Of a DNA stretch of 58,163 nucleotides, positions 9,401 through 19,300 are shown piece after piece. The stretch's first letter is position 1; each line of letters starts with the position of its first letter. The DNA comes from a virus. Both the position numbers and the translations under genes were made by a program. The notes beneath the pieces are model-generated. The model ran no database searches. It was not told the origin of the DNA and saw nothing but the letters and a program-made list of their open reading frames with translations. Location of the stretch: positions 1 to 58,163 of the IMG/VR virus record IMGVR_UViG_3300017917_000687. One strand, written 5' to 3'.

Positions 9401-10361
9401 CGGAGCGAACCTGGTTGTCGATGACGGCTTCTATGACCCGACGCGGTATGTCAGCAATAACCTCTTCATCGCAGCATGGCCAACAGGCTTTTCCCCGTCG
9501 GACGGCGGTAATCAGCAGCCGGTAAAGCGCTTTCTCAGAATCGGGTCGACGGCTGGGACGTTCGATCTCTCCTCAATTTCTTGGACTATTACGCAAGGCA
9601 AGAGGTACAGGGTTCGCCTCTCGATGTTTATGTCGTCGGACTTTGACGGCTTTATCATGCCTGCGGTTCACATACCGAACGTCGCGTGGGCCGTCCCAGG
9701 TCCTGTGGTTTCCGACCCCCAAGGGGCATTCCCAAACGGTCATACAGGTCTTTCGTGGGGCCGTGGCGGATGGCTTACTCGAGAGGCCGTGTACACGGCG
9801 TCAGACTTTGCAGCGAAGCAGGCGCAACTTCGGATTGCTGGCCGCATTGCTTCCGGCTACTGCGAAATCTACATTGAGATGTTCCTGATCGAGGACGTAA
9901 TTACCTCGGGGAACATCAGCACATACATCGCGGACGCCGCGATCACCAACGCAAAGATTGGTAACGCGCAGGTTGATACCCTGACCATTGCTGGCAACGC
10001 CGTAACCGTGCCCAAGGTCGTATCCAGATATGACATTTCTTGGGGAGTTGATTCTGGTCAGGTGTACCTGAGCACCAGCATCGAAATGAACCAGTCTGGG
10101 TTGGTGTTTGCGGCCCTCTCTGTCTCACAGGGCTTCCCCTACGGCTTTCAGTCTTGGAACGCGTGGCTGTACATCAACGGTGTCCCAGTGTTCGCAGCCG
10201 GCGGCACTAGGCCGGGAGACTCAATCTCCCTGTCTGGCGCAGCGTACGTCACCGTACCGGCGAACCAGGTGGTTACTGTTCCAGTTCAGTTTGTTCACTA
10301 CGGACCGTCAAGCATGGGGATTTCTCAAGCCACTCTGTTTGTGATGGGGGCCAAACGATGA
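6477..10361 (+). CDS. Large tail fibre/tip protein (J-like, DUF1983-type C-terminal region)
   Basis: 1,294 residues. Residues about 75-165 form a fibronectin III-like module (EGFTVTGLFATVQLQWNTPG). Residues about 225-725 are degenerate repeats of roughly 30 residues with the pattern (A)IQxEQxxRxxADxALASQV, likely a long trimeric coiled coil. Residues about 725-840 resemble the DUF1983 region of lambda J-type proteins (YGVKVDVAGHVSGFGL). Residues 841-948 hold a ladder of AGxIxAxKI repeats, and the last about 340 residues form a beta-rich, probably receptor-binding tip. It is followed with a 4-base overlap by a fibre-assembly type gene. Confidence 0.85.
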   Translation: MSETRVPAIPSVTSANITDVAKAIKQLLDVREGVVGDPLDANVTFRDLINAGAVTLRPGWNGSGRRPVIPPWVEPDGYDPTTDLTIPPRPEGFTVTGLFATVQLQWNTPGYRNHAYAEVWRSNTNVLGNAVRIGTSDTRFYVDSLGGSSSAYYWVRFVSVANVTGPYNASEGILGQTAQDPGLLLDSLTGQITENELYSSLGARIDLIDGPATLAGSVAARLAAEATERATAIAAEALARTTAINLEAATRATAIQQEADQRTSAIDSATSSLQTQIDLLSAASTGDIGEVLSVIKSEEQSRTSGDQAIASQSNLLLTLSNGNAAAIQTEAATRSSADGAQASTLSLLYVNSGDAKAAVLNEQNARVAGDTSTASQLSALKASSDNNTAGIAVERSVSAASDSVLASQVTALTANYGAASSAILNEQEVRANADAASASVSSSLASSIAASSSAIQVEQSTRSTADTSLASQVTTIASETARASAGLQVEQLARASDTSALSSQITNVSAISGTTSSALRIEQQTSVDRDSALSSQITGFTSALGGTLATLQVEQQARADADSAVSSQIVRALARTDDATAALVVEQTARSNADSAFSGQVGSFSAIFGSNAAALVSEQSARATADSASASQLLNLNSSIGTSASALSSEAISRSAQDGALSSQVLNLSAATNGNSAAIRSEIQARTDQYTSVSSVVTTLQSSSAGNTAAIQQEVTTRSTETGSLFAKYGVKVDVAGHVSGFGLLSTANNATPTSAFGVRADQFFIAPPSVASATAPTQNLYNGYVWLDTSVTPNVTKYYLSGNWVTTSPRLPFIVQTTPTTINGVSVPAGVYIDTAFIRDGTITNAKIGSAAIDDAKIANLSATKITAGYLDADRIQAGTIDAAKIVAGSITATQIAAGAITASKIDANAITSEKISAGSINADKIASNAITSEKILAGSVTATKIDSRGLDIKDSAGNIVLSAGDAAAIKYGNGANLVVDDGFYDPTRYVSNNLFIAAWPTGFSPSDGGNQQPVKRFLRIGSTAGTFDLSSISWTITQGKRYRVRLSMFMSSDFDGFIMPAVHIPNVAWAVPGPVVSDPQGAFPNGHTGLSWGRGGWLTREAVYTASDFAAKQAQLRIAGRIASGYCEIYIEMFLIEDVITSGNISTYIADAAITNAKIGNAQVDTLTIAGNAVTVPKVVSRYDISWGVDSGQVYLSTSIEMNQSGLVFAALSVSQGFPYGFQSWNAWLYINGVPVFAAGGTRPGDSISLSGAAYVTVPANQVVTVPVQFVHYGPSSMGISQATLFVMGAKR

Positions 10362-10675
10362 TTACGTATTTCATCGAGCGTGGTGGGGCGGTGGTGGCCC
10401 AGGGCGTCTGCGAGGAAGATCAACTGGACAGTGTCGATCGAATGGGCGGCAGGCTTGTCCTTGAGACCAGCCTGCCAAAGGCTTCCCCTCCGGCGGACTT
10501 TACTGCCCTCATTAAGCGACGCGAACTTTTGGAGGCGTCTGACTGGACGCAACTGCCGGATGTCCCGCTGGAGACTAAGGCGCTTTGGGCGACCTACAGA
10601 CAGGCCCTGCGGGACATCACTGACCAGCCGGGCTATCCCACGAATATCTCCTGGCCGGAACCGCCCACCACCTAA
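10358..10675 (+). CDS. Tail fibre assembly/chaperone-like protein
   Basis: 105 residues, starting MITYFIERGG inside the stop of the fibre gene (ATGA). The C-terminal half has the pattern LEASDWTQLPDVP followed by WATYRQALRDIT and PGYPTNISWPEPP, the short motif shared by many phage tail-assembly chaperone and fibre-assembly proteins. The pairing directly downstream of a giant fibre supports the role. Confidence 0.82.
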   Translation: MITYFIERGGAVVAQGVCEEDQLDSVDRMGGRLVLETSLPKASPPADFTALIKRRELLEASDWTQLPDVPLETKALWATYRQALRDITDQPGYPTNISWPEPPTT

Positions 10676-10685
10676 AATCATCGAT

Positions 10686-11132
10686 ATGCGTGACCAGCAG
10701 ACTATCGAGAAGCTCAACCACTTCTTCCGTGGCAACACAGACGCTACGGAGTTTGCGTTGATGCTCATTCATGTCTGTGACGTATGGGACGACTTGACCG
10801 ATAAGGATGAGCCCGTCAGCCAAGAGGCGCTGAATCAGGCTTTTTGGTACTGCCTGTCGGGAATCCCTCGCAACGGCTTCTATCGGCGATTCGTCGAAGA
10901 GCTGACGCCTCTCATCGAGACTGGAATCTTCAACTGGATTGCTGCCGATGTACTCATGGCCAGGGGTGGCCAGAAGGAAATGGAGATCGCCAACATCATT
11001 CGACATGACATTGGCGACGTATTTGTACACATGGCACGCCTCATCGGCGGCTTCGAGTGGGCCTCATCTGTGACGCCGGAGATCAAGCTCCTGATCCAGA
11101 ACGACACGCTCGAAGAGTTCATCAAGGAGTGA
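10686..11132 (+). CDS. Conserved phage hypothetical protein, helical
   Basis: 148 residues from ATG at 10686 (MRDQQTIEKLNHFF), predominantly alpha-helical and acidic, no membrane segment or catalytic motif. An in-frame ATG 306 bases upstream would overlap the previous gene completely and is rejected. It lies directly before the internal virion proteins (11136 onward), so a virion or assembly role is possible. Family seen in podoviruses of proteobacteria; function unknown to me. Confidence 0.8.
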   Translation: MRDQQTIEKLNHFFRGNTDATEFALMLIHVCDVWDDLTDKDEPVSQEALNQAFWYCLSGIPRNGFYRRFVEELTPLIETGIFNWIAADVLMARGGQKEMEIANIIRHDIGDVFVHMARLIGGFEWASSVTPEIKLLIQNDTLEEFIKE

Positions 11133-11135
11133 GTT

Positions 11136-12179
11136 ATGGGATGGGCAGGCGGAAGCGCACCAGCACCTGATCCGCAAGTCGGCCGAGCCGCACTTATGCA
11201 GGCTCAACTTGCGAAGGAGTCATACGACTTCTACAAGACCACGTACCAGAACGACCTTCTGCCCATGATGCAGAAGGACCTGGCTCTTCGAGAGGAATTG
11301 GGGACCAGGCAGCTCGACATCATGAGCCGCCAACAAGGCCAGGCTGAAGAGCAGTGGAAGCTCTACAAGGACACTTATCTTCCGACCGAGCAAAAGGCCG
11401 TTGAAGATGCGATGGGGTATGACTCCAACGAGAACGTCGACCGCCGCATGGGCATTGCCTCGGCCTCGGTCAATCAGCAGTTCTCGAATGCGGCCCAACA
11501 GAACGCCCGCAACCTTGCTAGATATGGGGTAAACCCTAACTCGTCAGCTTTCGCGAGAGAGAACGCCAAGCTGATGACGAACCAGGCGCTTGCGTCTGCT
11601 GGAGCGCAGACGGGCGCAGCGTTCGACACTCTTGATCGTGGAATTGCGCTTCGTGCGGGCGTGGCGGACCGGGCCAGGGGTGTGACTGGCACCGTCGGCA
11701 ATTTCCTCAACAGCGCAAGCGGCACCGGCGTGAATGCTGGCAACACCTCGAGCCAGGGGATCAGCACGTTCCAGCAAGGCATTGGGACGATGGGGCAAGG
11801 CTTCCAGACCGCAATGCAGGGCTACAACAACCAGGCGAACATCCTCAATCAGGACTTCAGCAACCGTCTCCAGTCGTACAACGCGAGCCAGTCTGGCTGG
11901 AATTCTCTGCTGGGGGCCGCTGGCTCTATCGGCGGGATGATGTTGGCAGGTCCAGCCGGCTCGGCTGGAGCGCGTCTAGGCACGAAGCTGTTTGGGCTGA
12001 AGGACGGCGGCGAGGTCGATGGCCCAGGCGGCCCTCGCGATGATGCCGTCCCCGCCATGCTTTCTCGCGGCGAGTTCGTGCTCAACGAGGGCGCGGTCAA
12101 GCACTTCGGCCTGGCCAAGCTCACCAAGATGAATGAGGTCGGTCTGAAGAATCAGCAGGCCCGTGGACTGAGGGGTTAA
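11136..12179 (+). CDS. Internal virion (ejection) protein candidate 1
   Basis: 347 residues. Gln/Ala-rich helical N-terminal two thirds (LAKESYDFYKTTYQNDLLP, QQNARNLARYGVNPNS), a glycine-rich hydrophobic stretch near residues 255-285 (SLLGAAGSIGGMMLAGPAGSAGA), and a conserved C-terminal block (DGPGGPRDDAVPAMLSRGEFVLN). That last block, with its GEFV motif, recurs in phage tape-measure and ejection proteins. Order upstream of another helical protein and the giant protein matches the ejection-protein cluster of podoviruses. Confidence 0.8.
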   Translation: MGWAGGSAPAPDPQVGRAALMQAQLAKESYDFYKTTYQNDLLPMMQKDLALREELGTRQLDIMSRQQGQAEEQWKLYKDTYLPTEQKAVEDAMGYDSNENVDRRMGIASASVNQQFSNAAQQNARNLARYGVNPNSSAFARENAKLMTNQALASAGAQTGAAFDTLDRGIALRAGVADRARGVTGTVGNFLNSASGTGVNAGNTSSQGISTFQQGIGTMGQGFQTAMQGYNNQANILNQDFSNRLQSYNASQSGWNSLLGAAGSIGGMMLAGPAGSAGARLGTKLFGLKDGGEVDGPGGPRDDAVPAMLSRGEFVLNEGAVKHFGLAKLTKMNEVGLKNQQARGLRG

Positions 12180-12181
12180 TC

Positions 12182-13288
12182 ATGGCTGGAATTGCCGCAG
12201 GTTTGGGCGCCCTTGGTGAGGGCTTTGTACGTGGCGTCAAGATCGGCTCTGACTTGGCTGATGCGGAAACGCGTCGAGGCCTTATGGATCAGCAGATCGC
12301 TCGTGAGAAGGCGCAGATCGAGAAGGAGAAGACCCTCTCCGATCTCCGCACTCAAATCGCCAACGAGGTTGCAAGCTTCAAGCCTGCTGGGCCTGACGAT
12401 ACCGAGGGGTTTAACGCTTATTACGACCGCCTCAAGCCTCTGATGATGAAGCAGGCCGCCCTGTCTGGCGTTGACCCCCTGCTGGTAGAGCAGTCCATCG
12501 ACGACAAGCGCAAGAGCAAGTACGCCGAGCGCTTGTACACCGCGCTTGGAGACATCCAGGCCGGCAACCCTGTCGGGTTTGAAAAGCTCAAGCCGGTCTA
12601 CAACCAGATGTTCAAGGACAAGGGGACGTTGATTGGCGGGGCCTACGATCAAAAGACCGACTCGGTCACGATGAACTTCACCGCCCCCGGTGACGAGAGC
12701 GGCAAGCCCCAGTCCATGACTTTGCCGCGTGAGGCCTTTGTGAAGCAGGCATTTGCGTACCTGAACACCAGCGACGCGATCAGGTTCGAGACTCAGGACC
12801 TCGCGAGACAGGCGTCCGAAAGGCGCAAGGAAGCTTTCGAGTCCGGAGAGAACGAGAAGAATCGCGGGCTCAAGCGCGACCTCAGCAAAGAAGACAACGC
12901 AGCCGCAGAGCGCCGCACAATCATCAGTGGTGAGTACGGCCTCAAAGCCGCTGGCGCCAGAGCCTCCGTCGGCTCAGACGAGAAGGTCCAGGCCCGCTAC
13001 GAGAAGAACTACGACGACTTCCGCAAGGATTTGGGCACCGCGTTCGGGTATGACCCGAAGAATCCGCTCCAACCCAAGGACGCTCTCGAGAACTTCAACA
13101 AGAGCGCTGCGGCAGCGACCAACATCTGGAAGGCCACTTCGAAGAGCGGCGCCAACCTGTCCGCCTCAGAGGTTCGTCAGGTCATGGAAGCGGTCTCGCA
13201 AGGCAAGGAAAAGACCATCAACGAGAAAGACGGGTGGAGGCTGGTCGAGGTCGGCTCCATCAAGGCAGTTGTTCCGGCTCTGAAGTAA
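12182..13288 (+). CDS. Internal virion (ejection) protein candidate 2
   Basis: 368 residues, highly charged and helical, with coiled-coil potential in residues 15-60 (LADAETRRGLMDQQIAREKA) and 205-245. No membrane span. It starts 2 bases after the previous stop and ends 14 bases before the giant protein. By analogy with T7 gp14-16 and Bcep22-like phages, the three genes 11136-22278 probably encode the proteins ejected with the DNA. No sequence motif proves this. Confidence 0.78.
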   Translation: MAGIAAGLGALGEGFVRGVKIGSDLADAETRRGLMDQQIAREKAQIEKEKTLSDLRTQIANEVASFKPAGPDDTEGFNAYYDRLKPLMMKQAALSGVDPLLVEQSIDDKRKSKYAERLYTALGDIQAGNPVGFEKLKPVYNQMFKDKGTLIGGAYDQKTDSVTMNFTAPGDESGKPQSMTLPREAFVKQAFAYLNTSDAIRFETQDLARQASERRKEAFESGENEKNRGLKRDLSKEDNAAAERRTIISGEYGLKAAGARASVGSDEKVQARYEKNYDDFRKDLGTAFGYDPKNPLQPKDALENFNKSAAAATNIWKATSKSGANLSASEVRQVMEAVSQGKEKTINEKDGWRLVEVGSIKAVVPALK

Positions 13289-13302
13289 CGAGGTTTTGAA
13301 TC

Positions 13303-16300
13303 ATGACCGTCCCTGTGTTTGATCTTGGTGCGGGCGCAACCTCGGAACCCGCACCGCGACGCGGGCTTACGGGCCCCCGAGAGGTTCCTGTTTTTGACCT
13401 TTCGGGCGAATCTCAGCCGACCGAGACCATCTACAAGGACAAGTCTGACGCCGACCGTGATGTCGTAGCCGCCAGATACCGTGCCATGTTCGGCATGGAA
13501 AAGAAGGAAGAGCCGCCTAAGCGTGGACTCACCGGCGTCCTGTCCGACCTGGGCACATCCCTCTTCGAGGGCGCCAAGTCCACCGGCCGTTCGCTCGGCG
13601 CTGCTGGCAACACCATCACCGGCGATCTCAAGGACGTCGAGCAGTATGGCGAGGCCCAGCGTGCTGCCGCCGTGAACGAGCCTCAGGCCAAGCGTGCCTT
13701 GATGGACGAGATCGAGGCCCGCAAGCAGGCCGACAAGGACCCTGGCGTCCTGTCCGCGATCAGGAACGTCGGCGCGGCCATGGCCAACAACCCGGAGGGC
13801 GCAGCCCAGTTCATTGCTGAGCAGGCTCCGAACTCCGTGGTCTCCCTCGGCGCTGGCCTGGCTGGCGCCAAGGCTCTTGGTACCGCTGGCCTGGCGTTCG
13901 GCCCCGCTGGTGCTGCCATCGGCGGCGTCACCGGCTTCCTGGGCGGCATGTTCCTCGGCAACTTCATGCTCGAGACCGGTGGCAACGCCATCGAGAAGTC
14001 CAAGGGCGGGTTTACCCAGGACGAGCGCGGAGAAGCTCTGCGTGAGGGCGCTGTCAAAGGCGGCGTGATCACCGGCGTGGATGCCGTCACCCTGGGTGCT
14101 GGCGGCAAGCTGGCCAAGACACTGAACAAGGCTGCGCTCGAGGCTGGCGCAAAGGCTGAAGCCAAGGTCCTGGCTGACGCTGGCGTCGACGTCACGAGCC
14201 GCGCAGCGATTGAGCGAGCTCTTGCCAACCCGGAAATCCGCGCCTCGGCCAAAGAGGCTGGTCGTCTGGCGGCAAAGGAAGCCAGCACCGTCGGCTCTAA
14301 GGTTGCTCGAGCTGGCGCCGCCATCACCACAGAGACCGCTGGTGAAGGCCTTGGCGAATACCTGGGTGAGCTGGCCGCGACCGGCAAGTCTGATGTCTAC
14401 GGCGCAGTCATGGAGGCTGCTGCCGGATTCACGCAGAGCGCTCCAGAGGCTGCGTACACCCTGTCCAAGACCAGCGGCAACGACCTGGACGCCAAGGGCA
14501 TCCAGTCCGCAAAGCTGGACCCCGCAGCCCCTCCGGCACCCGGAACTCAGGCTCCCCCGGCCGCCCCGCCAGTCGACCCAAACGCTCCCTTGCCCAAGTC
14601 CGAGCTCGAGGGCATGCCCCGCATGAGCTGGATGGAGATGAACGAGACGCTCCAGGCCAACCCTGGGGTGCTTGCTGTGTTGCAGCAGGACGCCCAGACC
14701 GATGCCGAGCGCGACATCGTCAACAAGGCCATCGCCCGCTCTGAGGTCGGTGACCTGGTCCAGCAGATCGCCGAGAGCCCCGAGCGCTTGAATGCCGCCC
14801 GTGCGCAGCTCTCCAGCGAGGAGTACGTCGACTTCATGGATGACGTGCGCTCATCCTTGGAGCAGTACGCCACCGCCATGCCCCCGTCTGGCACGTTCAA
14901 GGCGCCTACCCCTGAGCAAGAGCGCCTGAACTTCCTGAACGAGGCACAGTCCAACGAGGACTTCCAGCGCCAGCAGGACGAGGAAGCGGAGCTCATCCGA
15001 GCTGACGCTGCCGCCCAGCAGATGAGTGTGCGCAAGACCGCTGCCCCCGCCCAGGAAACTGGCGGTGTGGATGTGGCCAACATGACCACGCCTGATGGCA
15101 CGGTCGTCCCGCTCGACGAGAGCAACCGCGCTGGCTACGAGGCGTACTTCGCCGGTCGCGGCGCTGACATCAACGGCCTGACCAACCCTGCCGTGCGCCA
15201 GTCGGCCATGCAGAACGTCATGCAGGAGATGGCCAAGGTAGGGTTTACCCCAGAAGAATCCAGAGAAATCCTGAATCGGGAAGAGCCGTCTGCTCCGGTC
15301 ACCGGCCGCGAGGGCACGTTTGAGAACCTGTCTCAGACGATGTCCCGCGAGTTTGGCGAGCCAGTCGAGAACTTCCGGCAGACCAAGGCGCCGAAGTACT
15401 TCCAGCGCATCGGCAACCTGTTCGGCGTCAACATCGTCGCCTACAACTACACGGGCAAGAACCCCGCGATCCGCAAGAAGGCTGGCCGCTACATCGCTGG
15501 CGCCAATGGCAAGGGCACGGTCCTGCTCAACCTGACGACCGCTGACAACGCGGCGCTGTTCGTCTTGGGTCATGAGGTCTATCACGACCTCGAGCGTCGC
15601 TTCCCGCAGCAGGCACAGCAGCTCGCCCTGGAGATCAAGTCCTACCTGAGCAGCACGGCGCAGCAGCGCTACAAGCAGTTCTACGAGGGCAGGGGCCAGG
15701 CCGGCAAGACCGACAGCGAGATCACTGCCGACGTCATGGGCGTCATGTTCACGGACCGCAAGTTCTGGGAGCAGCTCGGCCAACGCAACCCTTCCCTGCT
15801 CGATCGCGTGCTGAGCGTGCTCAACACCATCATCGACAGCTTCCGCGCCAACGCAGGCAACAGCCGTCAACAGATCGGCAAGGAGATCGCGCAGTTCGAG
15901 AAGGTGCGCGACATGATGGCTGAGTTCGCCAGCCAGGGCATCGGGCAGACCGCTCAGACCCGTGGCCGCGCACAGCCTGCCGCAGCCCCCGCTCAAGTCT
16001 CCGACATGGACGAGATGCCTGAGCGCTCCAAGGCTGACGAGATCGCCTACCAGAAGGTGATCGAGCATCTGCGCAACGGCAAAGACTTCCTTGCCGTCAG
16101 CGTCTGGAAAGGCCAGAAGCTGGGCGCCAAGGGCTTTGGCAAGCTGGAGGACGTGATCCAGGCCGTGAAGGCTCCTCAGCCAGAAGTCCGGACCCCGGAC
16201 GGCAAGCGAGCTGACGAACGCAAGCGCTACGGCGACTACGTCAATCGTGAGGGTCAGCTTGTACGCAACCCGAATGCGGCCCAAGTAGCACGCACTGACG

Positions 16301-19300
16301 AGACACCGATCAGCGACGACCAGGAAGGCATGACCTTCACGTCTCCTGCTCCTCAGCCCAAGGGCAAGAAGGCCAAGAAGGCGCCATCCCCGAACGACGT
16401 CCGCGTTGAGACTGCGCCCGAGGAGCTTGGCCTGCCCGCGACTTTCGAGGAGTCTGGCGGTCGTCGCCTGGACCCGGCAGGCACCAAGTCGGAGCCTGTC
16501 GAGCGAGAGCTGGATGCGCCCAACAAGTTCGAGTCCAGGCCCGACCAGCAGTATTCGATTGGAGTTGGCCGCTTCTCCCGTACCGGGCTTAGCGACAGCC
16601 AGATGCGCCTGCGCGACAAGCTCGAGGGCCTGGTCCGCCAGTTCACTCGGCCCAAGTTTTTCGAGGACACGGTGCTTCTGTTGCAGAAGCAGATCGCCGA
16701 CGTTGACTCCCGCCTCAAGGCGCTCAACACCCTCGAGGTCGATGGCAAGAAGTTCTACGCCAAGGACGAAGCTGACGAGGCGCCTGGCCTGTGGGGTCTG
16801 TACGACGAGAACTCGTACGACCGCATGGAGAAGGGCTTCCGCCCAGACAAGCCCACCACCAAGGACGAGCTGCTTGCCGCCCGCCGTCAGCTCTCCTCCG
16901 AGCTTGAGCAGGTCCGAGAGAAGAGCATCTCGGCCAAGGCCCGCCTGTTCAACAAGGCGCGGGCACGCCTCCTCGACGAAATCTACAAGGCAGTCGACAT
17001 TGCCACCGCTGGCGGCATGAAGCGCGCCAAGGCTCTCGAGACTGCAAGCCCGTTCCTGAGCTCGCTTCAGTTCGATCGCCGCGGCAACACGCAGGAGGAA
17101 ATCCTGCGCATGCGCTCTGAGCAGGTCAACGCCGAGCGTGAGGCTGCCGAAGAGGCCTTCGACATCCCTGAGCAGATGGGCATGTTCGACGGCGCACGCG
17201 TGGTCATGGGCCTCATCTATGACACGGCACGCAAGGGCCCCGCTCCTGTCAGCGACAACCGCAGCGCCAAGGAGCAGGCAAATGACGCAGGCAAGATCGA
17301 CGTCAAGATTGGCTCACGCCCTGAGCTTCTGAGGCTTCTGGAGCGCGGCCTGCGTGACGGCGACTTCTCCTACGACGACGTCGACAACGCCTTCCGCGCT
17401 CTGCGCCTTGACCTGCCCCGCATCATCATGGATGTCGGTGGACAGCTCGCCATGCGCAAGCGCCTCAAGACTCACCTCGAGGAGTCTGGTGCCGCCCGCT
17501 TTGCCCGCATGGAGTGGCTGGTCAGTATGGATCGGGTCCTGCGTGCGCGGCCTGGCCTGCGTGACCAGTTCACCCCTGGCGAGATTGCTGCATACGAGCA
17601 GGCGTTTGCTTTGCGCAGCGTGCTCAAGACGCGTCGTGATGACGTGGAAGAGCAGCGTGTTGGCGACACGGTTGAGGACGCATTCCCGGCGTTCCTGTTC
17701 AACAACTACACGCTTGACCAGGCGTCCAAGGACCGAGAGCTCAACAAGTGGCTCGAAGGACAAGGCCGCAACGCATGGCTTGAGGACGTGGCTTACGCCC
17801 TGCGCGCACGCCCCGACCTGTCTGATCAGATCCTGAGCAAGCTGGGTGAAGACCGCGCCGCATTCGATGCGCACATCGACAGGATCAAGGCTGCGCGTGA
17901 CACCGATTCATTGATTGCGGCCAAGGCCCCGGCCTTCGCCGAGCTGCGCAACATGGACTACTTGCGCAAGATCGTCATGGACGATCAGAGCCTCACCAAT
18001 GAGGATCGCCGTCGAATCCTGTCTGGGGAGTTTGGCCCGTCCGCCCTTATCAACAGCGCTCCAGGCCAGGCAGTCAATGACTACGAGCGGGTCTACAAGA
18101 CTATCGCCAACTCTGAGCTGGCCGAGCTGCCAGGAATCAGGGACACCATCGCCAAGGTCCAGGCCCTGGTGAGTGGCATCGACCCCGACACTGGTGAGAT
18201 TTTCCAGAACAGGGAAGAGGCAGAGGCTGCTGCCGCCGACTTCGTGGACAGCGTCTTCATGAACGCCGACATGACGGCGGCATCGCGCTCCAACCTCGGC
18301 ATGAAGTACAGGCCGGATGTTGGTTTCGGCATGTCGGTCGAGGCCGCTGGAGATCGTGACCTGGGCCTACCCAGTCAGGTGTACGACACCGACCAAACTC
18401 TGGAGGACCTCCAGAACGCTGGCCTCATCACCGAGGCAGATGTTGAGTCCATGTCGAACCTTGAGAGGTTTGGCCTGGATGAGGACTCCGAGCTGACTGA
18501 CGACGGCAATGAAGGCGCGGCGCAAGACGTCGCCGCCGATGAGGCCGACAGCTCCGCCGGGACGGCCAGGATTCCCCGCGCACTGCGCGGCGGTGAGGAG
18601 TACCGCTTCCGCAAGGGCTTCTTCAACGGCAACCTGGTCCCGGCCGTGGTGTCCGAGCACCTGAACAAGATCGCCTCCCGCTGGGCTGGCGCTCCCAACA
18701 TGGTGATCGTGCCCAACGTGCAGAGCCTGCCCGCAGAGCTGCTCGAGAAGGTCATGGCCAAGCTGGGCAGCAACATGTTCGCCAAGGGCCTGTACTACAA
18801 CGGCGACGTCTACATCTTCACCGACCACGCCGAGTCCCTGGCTGACGCCGAGTTCACCCTGTTCCATGAGGTGCAGGGTCACTTCGGTATGCGTGCCTTC
18901 CTCGGCGCTGACTTCGACGCCTACCTCGACCGCCTGTACAAGACCAACCCAGACATCCGCCGTGCTGCCGACCAGCGCATGGCTGAAGACCCGATGGGTC
19001 CGCTCGAGGCTGTGGACGAGGTCCTGGCCGACATGCAGGTCGATGGCCGCAATCAGGGGATGTTCCAGGCCTACGTCGGCAAGGTCATTGCCGGCCTGCG
19101 CAAGATCGGCATGGAGCGCGTGGCCAACTGGATCGCCAGCCAGGGCAACTTCGAGGTGGCCTACCTGCTGCGCGGCGCCAAGGATGCTGTTCGCCGTGGT
19201 GATCGCCCGTCCATCGGCGCGCCCGACGACCTGCGTCTGGCTTCTACCCGCACCCCGTACGAGCTGTTCTCCGCCAAGGACGGCAAGACCGTTGCGTACG

